DNA of 64,000 nt, taken from contig JAUJOE010000002.1 of assembly GCA_030447805.1 (NCBI GenBank), positions 310,001 through 374,000 on the forward strand, given 5' to 3'. Numbering within the stretch: position 1 is the first letter of the stretch; each line of letters starts with the position of its first letter. Positions 57,776 to 64,000 of the stretch are shown piece after piece. The notes under the pieces were generated by a model. The model searched no databases. It was not told where the DNA came from and saw only the letters and a list, made by a program, of their open reading frames with translations. Made by a program: the position numbers and the translations under genes. This stretch comes from Nocardioidaceae bacterium (lineage in GTDB: Bacteria > Actinomycetota > Actinomycetes > Propionibacteriales > Nocardioidaceae).

Positions 57776-59142
57776 GTGAAGCGTACTTCGTGGTCGGCTG
57801 GCTTGTCTGTAACTGGTGACGGGACCGGCGTGGTGCCCACGCGGGCAGCGTTGGTCTGCGGCTGTTGGCGGATCGGTTGGGTCTGACGGCCGAGGTGTCC
57901 AAGGCGCTGACGTCGCTCGTTCACCCCGGGTTCATGACCGCGGCCGGGTGTTGGTCGACGTCGCGGTGATGCTGGCTGATGGTGGTGAGGCGATCGCCGA
58001 CATCGACAAGCTGCGCCACCAGGCTGCCGTGTGGGCCGGCCTCGCCGCCGACGGTGTGGCGCACGCTCGATGAGCTGACCCCGGCAGCGTTGAAGAGGAT
58101 CGAGGTCGCCCGGGCCCGGGTGCGTCGCCACGCTTGCAGGCGCAGTTGCCAGGTTGCCGGCCAGCAAGGTGGCCGGCACCGATCTGGGTGACGTCGTGGT
58201 CCTCGACGTGGATGCCACGATCGTGGTCGCGCACAGCGATAAAGAGAACGCCTCGGCCACGTTTAAGAAGACCTTCGGGTTCCACCCGCTCGGCGTGGTG
58301 CGACAACACAACCGAGTTCCTCACCGCCAAGTTGCGGACCGGGAACGCCGGCCTGAACACCGCCGCTGACCACCACATCGATGAGGTGCCGCTTCGCGGT
58401 CACCCAGATCCCCGCGGCGCATCGCAAGAACCTGCTGATCCGGGCCGACGGCGCCGGCGCCTCCCACCAGCTGCTGTCGGCTCACCGAGCAAGGCCGAGT
58501 CCGCGGCCGGAGCCTGGAGTAAAGCAGCGTCGGATTCGCGATCACCGAGAAGCTCCGCGAAGCCATCACAATGGTCCCCGCGAAGGTGGACGCCCGCGAC
58601 CGACGCTGATGATCCGAGACGGCGCCCAGGGCAGAGCTGAATGGGCTGCTCGACCTGGCCGGTTGGCCCGAACGGATGCGAATCATCGTGCGCCGCGAAC
58701 GCCCTCACCCCCGGCGCCCAACTGTCCCTGTTCGAAGAGCGCGACGGGCTGGCGCTACTAGGCCATCGCCACCAACACCGCAACCGGACAGTTGGCGTTC
58801 CTGGAGGCCCGGCACCGCGCCCACGCCCGCGTCGAGGACCGGATCCGACACGCCAAAAACACCGGCCTGGGCTGATTCCTTGTCCCAAGAGTTCGCCATC
58901 AACCGAGCCTGGCTGACGACCACCGCGATCGCTGCCGACCTCGTCGCCTGGCTGCGGCCTCGGCCTGGGTCCGCGAACTGACGAAAGCCGAGCCGAAGGC
59001 GCTGCGCCATCGGCTGCTGCACGTGCCCGCCCGAACCACAGCGCCCGACGGCGAAGACTCCGCATCGCCGGTCACCTGGCCCTGGGCCGATGCAATCGTC
59101 GCGACCTTCGCGAGGATCGCAGCCATCCCGCTGCCAGCCTGA
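57776..59142 (+). mobile_element. IS1380-family transposase, heavily frameshifted
   Basis: Pieces in all three frames give VLVDVAVMLADGGEAIADIDKLRHQAAVW, then VAGTDLGDVVVLDVDATIVVAHSDKENA, TFKKTFGFHPLGV, IPAAHRKNLLIRADGAGASHQLL, GAQLSLFEERDG and FLEARHRAHARVEDRIRHAKNTGLG. These are ordered IS1380 transposase motifs; VLDVDAT and the RADGAGAS block are catalytic. At least five frame changes are needed. Inverted ends were not identified. Some breaks may be real decay because the IS lies in an island. Confidence 0.82.
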
Positions 59143-59345
59143 CCAAACCGTCCATCCACTACCAGGAACCGGAGAACCGGACCGGCTCGACAGCCGGGCT
59201 CCCGGCGTACCCGCGACCATGCTCAACACCAGTACACGTTGCAGCACCATCAATCAATGGTGACCCTCATGAAAGACCGGGGCCAGTTGCAGCCGGTCAG
59301 GGTTCTGAGAGCGTCAAATCAACGCTTCGAAGTTGACCTTGCTTG

Positions 59346-60217
59346 TCAGCACGCGAGCACGAGAGCGAGTCGCTGGCGCACGAGCGCCACTTTCTGGGCC
59401 TGGGAGGACGACCAAGCGTCCGCGAGGTAGCGGACCGCTTCTGGTCGGCGCATAACGTTGCCGTACTCCGCTGAGTAGACGAGCAAGGCATCGTTTACGA
59501 CAGCGTTGGTGATGGGGTCCACGGGACACGATGAAGCGCCGTACACGTCCCAGTCAGCCGGACAGATCTTCCAGATCTTGCGGTTCGACAGCGCAGCGGC
59601 GATGTCATCGATCGACAACACGGGTTGACCGCTGATCGCCATGGACACCGATTCCCAATGTGGGAAGGTGTCTGAGTCGCCGACTGCGTACCTGACGAAC
59701 ATCTTCGTCAGCCGCGTTGCAGGTCGGGAGCGATGCAGGTGCCTGCTCGTCCTGCACCAACTGAGGGCGTCGGGGTGAGTCGTCCTCCTCGACGCGAAAA
59801 TCAACCACCTTGGAGGTTCCACAAGAGTCGGGAACATCTACGGGAAGGTCATCGAGTGGTATCGAAGTAACCCCCAGCCCCAGCCAATGTTCCCCGGCGT
59901 GCACTTCTCCTAGGCCGGGCACGCTCAGCACAAGCGGGGACTGCCGACGATCTCCGTCCCTGCAGGGCCAGAGGGCGACATGGTCCCCAATGCCAACGCA
60001 CCCCGACGAGCGTCAGTGGACCCGTAACGATGGCGTCGCGACCTCCTTCACCGGCTTTGAGAAGCAGCACCGTCTCTCCGCCGCCCGATTGCCGATCTAC
60101 CTCCGCCATCACTGTCGTCCCTACCGGCACGACGCTGCCTGCTCTGTCGGTCGCTACCAGAAACGATGTCGCAGACGCCCCTCGGGCAACGCGGTGACCA
60201 CTGCCAGCTCCGTTCAT
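59346..60217 (-). CDS. Hypothetical protein of the sigma operon, frameshifted
   Basis: Three frames join: MNGAGSGHRVARGASATSFLVATDRAG, then LSVPGLGEVHAGEHWLGLGVTSIPLDDLPVDVPD, then MFVRYAVGDSDTFPHWESVSMAISG and DWDVYGASSCPVDPITNAVVNDALLVYSAE. About 280 residues in total, without a membrane helix or known motif. It starts eight bases after the TM protein gene ends, so it is the third gene of the sigma-factor operon. Confidence 0.5.
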
Positions 60218-60225
60218 GAGTTATG

Positions 60226-60980
60226 CTATGTCACTGTCATCGAACATCCCCGGGATACGTCGGCCGTGTAGCCCTCGGGTATCAGACGGGTGGTATCGAG
60301 TACGGCGTTCACTGCCGGGCCGGGTCTGGTGAATCCGCTCCAGAGCAGAACGTTCGCTGTTTCCACGAGCAGGGCGCCCTCGGCGATCTCGGTCTCGCCT
60401 TCCATCCGTGTCGGTTTGCGGCGAACGTTCAACCTGAGCGGCGGGACTTGCCCCAACTCTCGGGGAGCAGACCCTCAATGTGTTCGGACAACACTCTTCG
60501 TAGATACGCAAATGAGACACCCGGTGGGCGTCTCCCGGCGCAGGTGAGCTCATGGCTGGCTTCAAAGAACACGGTGTTATGGAGCGGTAGGTCAACGCAC
60601 TACCGGACTCAGTTCTCCAGTCGGTCGGGATAGCCACCATGACCCCTGGTACCCCAGCCAGCGAGTCCCGTCCGGGGCGGTAGGCAACTCGCCTCTATTG
60701 CTCCGATCTAGGGTGGTCGAACGAACGGAGTCGTTTGGAGCGGTGGTCTGGTTCGTGGCAATGGGTGGTTGCGCTGAGCCGCTAAAACCGGGCAGCCACA
60801 GGGCACCGGCACCGATGATGAGAGCGGCCACGGCTGCCACGCTGCCTGCGCGCAGAAGACGTTGACGACGCTGGACACGCTTGCCCTGCTGAATCAGTTG
60901 GTCAGCACGCGGGCGCGGTATGGGCGGTATCGAGTCAGCTGTCAAGCTGAATAAAGCCGGGTGGCCTTGTCCTCGTTCAT
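60226..60980 (-). CDS. Single-TM protein downstream of sigma factor (anti-sigma-like), frameshifted
   Basis: The gene starts MNEDKATRLYS at 60980. A frame change leads to ADQLIQQGKRVQRRQRLLRAGSVAAVAALIIGAGALWLPGF, a short cytoplasmic part followed by one TM helix. The extracytoplasmic part has TRWLGYQGSWWLSR and ends MTVT after further frame changes. This topology and the position 14 bases after a SigE-type sigma gene fit a membrane anti-sigma factor or co-regulator (inference). Confidence 0.55.
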
Positions 60981-60994
60981 GACGCCTTCCGTCT

Positions 60995-61504
60995 CTAGGT
61001 CGATGACGTTGTGGGGTCGGAGGGAGAGTTGAGCCAGCGCTCGATTGAGCCGGCTCTGACTGTTCCCGGTGCAACGCCCAGTGCTTGAGCGTCTCTGACT
61101 CACTCAGCTTGCTGTAGTAGTGCAGCACCACAGCGGCTCTATTGCCTGGGCTGAGAGCGTCGAGAGCCACCCGGAATCGCATTCGCGTCGTCCACCTGGT
61201 GGGTCGGATCGGCTACCGCATCTTCTGGCATGTCGGCCGTTGGCTGCTCACCCCCACCAGCGTCTGCGTCGGCTCTGGCATGCATGTTGACCAACACCCG
61301 GTACACGTAGGCGTCACGCTCTCGGGCTTTGTTGACCTTGTCCCAGGAGGCGTAGCAGGCTGCCAGCGTGTTCTGCACTAGGTCCTCGGCCTCATGAGCC
61401 GTGCAACCTAAGAGGACCGCTGAGCGTGTTAGCGCAGTCCACCGGACGCTCACGTACTCCGAGAAGTCCCTTCGTCGCGCTCCACTCGCCCCCTGTGCCC
61501 TCAC
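60995..61504 (-). CDS. SigE-family (ECF-like) sigma factor, frameshifted
   Basis: About 170 residues from GTG 61504. Region 2 is RRDFSEYVSVRWTALTRSAVLLGCTAHEAEDLVQNTLAACYASWDKV. Region 4 is ALDALSPGNRAAVVLHYYSKLSESETLKALGVAPGTVRAGSIERWL after two frame changes, near 61180 and 61085. It belongs to the SigE family common in actinomycetes with membrane partner genes. It should direct RNA polymerase to a small regulon, perhaps including its own operon. Confidence 0.8.
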
Positions 61505-61553
61505 TAGATAAGAGACCTTGGCACGGGCAAAGGTTCCATCGACTCGCCAGCGG

Positions 61554-61706
61554 TCAGTAGGAGTCCGCGCGGCTAAGCGGTATGCAGACGACCCTGGTCA
61601 ACGCCTGAGCCAGCTCGGGGATCTTGCGTCGCATCTTGCCCTTGGCCAGGTCAGCCAGCACCACGGGGTCGCGTTCCCACCGGGACACCTCTAGGCTCAC
61701 CCGCAC
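61554..61706 (-). mobile_element. IS110-type transposase fragment
   Basis: The minus strand reads VSRWERDPVVLADLAKGKMRRKIPELAQALT, matching the ADLAKGKMRRKIPEL segment of IS110-family transposases. Only about 50 residues remain, ending in a stop at 61554. It is a decayed remnant between the sigma gene and the MazF hairpin. Confidence 0.55.
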
Positions 61707-61797
61707 CAGTGTTCCGACGTCGCCGGACGACCCTCAGTCTCATCCGCCAGGCAGCGATCGAAGATCGCAACGGTTGGTTACACCTCTCCAGAAGCCT

Positions 61798-61825
61798 ACC
61801 AGCGACAACGCTTGTTGTCGCTGGT
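61798..61825 (-). terminator. Eleven-base-pair hairpin after mazF
   Basis: ACCAGCGACAA (61798-61808) and TTGTCGCTGGT (61815-61825) pair perfectly around CGCTTG. It lies 15 bases past the mazF stop. Confidence 0.55.
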
Positions 61826-61839
61826 TTCGGAACAACTGC

Positions 61840-62189
61840 TCAGAGGTTGAGGACGAGGCGGAGGCCGCGGTCGACGTCGTCCATCAAGTAAGCGGGCAAC
61901 TCCCCCGACGGCTGCGGTGTTTTCGAAGTCGGACTTGTCGAGAGTGACGAAGGCAGTGACGTTGACTGACGAGTCCTTGGGCAGGCCCGAGGGTTGGCCG
62001 GCACGAAGACGTTGCCCGGCATCGCGGCGTTCGACGTGTTCGACGTAATGACGACCGCGAGAGTGGTCCTCAGGCCACCGGCGTTGTAAGCGTCCTCGCC
62101 TGGACGATGAGGACTGGGCGTCGCTTGCTGGCGTGCTTCCTCGAGGATTCACCGAGGTCCACCCAGTAGATCTCGCCACGCCGGATCAC
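61840..62189 (-). CDS. mazF: MazF-like toxin, frameshifted
   Basis: About 115 residues. VIRRGEIYWVDLGESSRKHASKRRPVLIVQ is the N-terminal MazF/PemK signature. It is followed by LRTTLAVVITSNTSNAAMPGNVFVPA and, after two frame changes, VNVTAFVTLDKSDFENTAAVG and LPAYLMDDVDRGLRLVL. MazF proteins cut RNA. The GTG start overlaps the antitoxin stop (GTGA). The core motifs are present, so the toxin may be active if the frame breaks are artefacts. Confidence 0.85.
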
Positions 62190-62428
62190 CACTCGGCCTC
62201 GCTGAGGCGACGACGACCTGCTTCAACCGCGACTGCGGACGCCTCATCGTCGTAGTCGGGAAGGCGGAGGACCTGGTTGATCTGCGCGGTCAGCGACTCC
62301 CGCGAGAGCTCGTCCAAGTACCGTTGCACGGCCCTGCTGAAGAACTCTGACCGACTGATGCCGAGATCTTTCGCACGCTTCGCGGCGTCGGCAAAGATGT
62401 CGTCGGGAACCGAGATGGCCGTCTTCAT
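62186..62428 (-). CDS. mazE: Ribbon-helix-helix antitoxin (MazE/ParD-like)
   Basis: An 80-residue protein from ATG 62428. MKTAISVPDDIFADAAKRAKDLGISRSEFFSRAVQRYLDEL is a ribbon-helix-helix DNA-binding domain. The C-terminal part YDDEASAVAVEAGRRRLSEAEW should bind the toxin. It overlaps mazF by four bases. A TATACT box lies seven bases upstream of the start. Confidence 0.88.
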   Translation of the reverse strand: MKTAISVPDDIFADAAKRAKDLGISRSEFFSRAVQRYLDELSRESLTAQINQVLRLPDYDDEASAVAVEAGRRRLSEAEW

Positions 62429-62434
62429 AGAGTG

Positions 62435-62454
62435 AGTATAACTCGGTATTACCG
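62435..62454 (-). promoter_or_regulatory. mazEF promoter box and small palindrome
   Basis: On the minus strand TATACT (62435-62440) lies seven bases before the antitoxin ATG. CGGTATTACCG (62444-62454) is a short near-palindrome just upstream that could be the antitoxin operator. Confidence 0.35.
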
Positions 62455-62459
62455 CAGGC

Positions 62460-62887
62460 TTAAGATCCATGGGCTCTGTCCTTGTGCTCTACGTATTTCT
62501 GCCGCGCGGCCTGGCGCTGACCCCAAGGGCGCGGCCGATGTCGCCCCAGCCGATACCCTGCTCAACGAGCCGTCGCACCTCCGCATCCACAGCCGCCGCT
62601 GCGTTCAACGTCAGATCAGCGAGATGGACAAGATGCGCGGTCACCGTCGCATCGGCGGCTTCAGGACTCCGCTCTGGTGAAGGGCATCCGCGGCGGCTCA
62701 CCAACGCCGCCGCGAAGCGCCCGATGAGCTGATGCATCCGTCGTGACGCCGAGCAGCGGGCAGCGATCGAGCCGCCGCGTTCTGCTGTGAGCACATAGGC
62801 GTCAGCGCCGACGCTTCGCGCTTGTCCACAGGTTGCGGCCTCGATGAAACGAAGTTCGTAGTCGCACGTACTGGCACGCAGTGGCAC
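62460..62887 (-). CDS. HTH-containing hypothetical protein, frameshifted
   Basis: The core LVHLADLTLNAAAAVDAEVRRLVEQGIGWGDIGRALGVS is a helix-turn-helix, and after a frame change at 62530 RQAARQKYVEHKDRAHGS ends the protein. The typical ending LGVSRQAARQKY is common in small actinobacterial DNA-binding proteins. The start is unclear; ATG 62737 is a shorter option. It sits between mazE and tRNA-Gly and may be part of the island. Confidence 0.55.
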
Positions 62888-62950
62888 GAAGCCTCGACAT
62901 CAAGATGGTTTGCCGGCCCCTTGCAGGTCGCTGACCTGCGCAAATACTGG

Positions 62951-63020
62951 AGCGGGTGACGAGATCGAACCGGCATGGCCAGCTTGGAAGGCTGGGGCTC
63001 TACCATTGAGCTACACCCGC
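62951..63020 (-). tRNA. tRNA-Gly(TCC)
   Basis: The minus strand GCGGGTGTAGCTCAATGG has an acceptor pairing with CACCCGC. The loop CTTCCAA gives anticodon TCC and CCA is encoded. The T arm is one base short (CCGGTTCGATCTCGTC), probably another indel error. Its 3' half is repeated at 57048. Confidence 0.93.
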
Positions 63021-63176
63021 GTACGGCCGAGGTCCGGCGGCGGGACATTTCGCCGTACCTCTGCACGCGGCGTACATGCTGCCATGTCCGATGCTCGGCA
63101 GAGCGAACTCCAACTCGTGTCGTCGGCACACACCGCACGCGCGCTCGCAGCGGAACGGGTTGAGACGATAACCGCC

Positions 63177-63690
63177 GTGAGCGCCGTCGTTCGCCAACCC
63201 ACCCTCGCCGACGTCGACCGGCTCGCCGTGATCAACCTCGATGACGTGGCGCGACGCGTACGCCGGCCTCGTCCCCGCGGCGCATCTCGCCGGGCTGACG
63301 CTGGAGGGGTTCCGTGAGCGGTGGCGCGACAACGTCACCGAAGGCAGGCCGGGCGCGTCGTTCCTCGTCGCCGAGATGGCTGGCACGCTGGCCGGCTACG
63401 CGATCGGGCCGTATCGCCTACAGACGACGCCGACCCCAGCGAGCAGACGCAGACCTGGGCGAGGTGTACGCGATCTACACCCATCCGACGATGCGGGGTC
63501 GGGGTGCCGGCACGGCACTGCACGACGCCGCCCTCGACGTGCTGAGGACCAGCGGGTTCGACGAGGCAGCGCTCTGGGTCCTGGCGGCAAACAGTCGAGC
63601 CGCCGGTGGTACGCCGCTCGCGGCTGGCGCGCCGACGGGGCCACCACCGTCTGGGGGCGAGGGGAGTCGCTCTCCCCGAGATCCGCCTGA
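63177..63690 (+). CDS. GNAT-family N-acetyltransferase, frameshifted
   Basis: Several frames join: SAVVRQPTLADVDRLAVINL, then TWRDAYAGLVPAAHLAGLTLEGFRERW, then GEVYAIYTHPTMRGRGAGTALHDAALDVL and WYAARGWRADGATTVWG. RGRGAGTAL is the acetyl-CoA site, and the WRDAYAGLVP segment is typical of this GNAT subgroup. The end is uncertain by about 60 bases because of a last frame change. Acceptor unknown. Confidence 0.75.
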
Positions 63691-63853
63691 CGCTCGGGAG
63701 CTCCCCGAGGCCGATTTGGCAGGTCAAGAAAAGGTCACCCCTGCATGACGCCTTGTTTACCTGCTGGCGAGGTGGTGGTGGCGGCGATGGGGAATCTCAC
63801 GGCGATGCGGCCGCTGCAGGCGCGACTCGTCTAGACTCTCGGCTGCTGTACGC

Positions 63854-63927
63854 CGGGGCGTAGCGTAGTGGCTAGCGCGCCTGCTTTGGGAGCAGGAGAC
63901 CGCAGGTGCCGAGTCCTGTCGCCCCGA
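63854..63927 (+). tRNA. tRNA-Pro(TGG)
   Basis: Acceptor CGGGGCG pairs with CGCCCCG, the D arm is AGCGTAGTGGCTAGCGC, and the anticodon loop TTTGGGA gives TGG. The T arm reads CAGGTGCCGAGTCCTG with an eight-base loop instead of TTCGAGT, an odd or misread base. CCA is not encoded. Confidence 0.88.
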
Positions 63928-64000
63928 CTCCAACCGAACCCGCCAGCCCCGACATTCGCCCGTGAAACTCGCCTGAGAACGAAGTAGGAGATCAACTTCA

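Overview
The window is high-GC DNA from an actinomycete (Actinomycetota). It carries GTG starts, mycothiol-era genes, and a block matching the Mycobacterium tuberculosis Rv2464c-Rv2478c neighbourhood (recalled gene order, not searched): ssb-like, ettA, thioesterase, truncated haemoglobin, pepN, Rv2466c-like, rpiB and nei. The genus cannot be fixed from sequence alone. A pervasive feature is single-base frame changes inside otherwise intact genes, including housekeeping ones (orn, ettA, pepN). A tRNA-His also lacks two G in its T stem. This pattern points to indel errors in the assembly more than to real pseudogenes, so frameshifted genes are annotated over their full span.

Layout. 0-5 kb: a GntR/membrane-protein pair and the Hen1-Pnkp RNA repair operon. 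5-17 kb: mixed chromosomal genes (DinB, purple-acid-phosphatase-like enzyme, TM-helix channel-like protein, YjbR, GT-C glycosyltransferase, FAD amine oxidase/desaturase, large HTH protein, DUF1622, orn, MBL hydrolase) with tRNA-Lys and tRNA-His. 18-26 kb: a GH15/SDR/membrane operon, TetR, class V aminotransferase, a secreted LVIVD protein and a secreted nuclease with Excalibur domain. 26-29.4 kb: an accessory segment of unknown genes (a three-gene overlapping operon headed by a TIGR04255-type protein, and a 314-aa winged-helix-like protein) ending in a tyrosine recombinase remnant next to tRNA-Arg.

29.5-36.9 kb: a PrsW protease, a dynamin-like GTPase pair, two TetR genes with visible operator palindromes, a rhodanese and a broken SMP-30-like lipoprotein. 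36.9-50.1 kb: the conserved actinobacterial block. 50-57 kb: a c-di-GMP GGDEF/EAL protein, MFS transporter, YcaQ-like protein, DinB, GNAT and a P-loop kinase.

57.0-63.0 kb looks like an integrated island. A 40-bp partial copy of the tRNA-Gly 3' half lies at 57048-57087, and the full tRNA-Gly is at 62951-63020 in the same orientation. Between them are an eroded IS1380 transposase, an IS110-type fragment, a sigma factor/TM protein/unknown-protein operon, a MazEF-like toxin-antitoxin pair and an HTH gene. The window ends with a GNAT gene and tRNA-Pro. The most unusual non-coding signal is a pair of 48-bp palindromic elements at 40801 and 48759 with matching ends but an inverted core.
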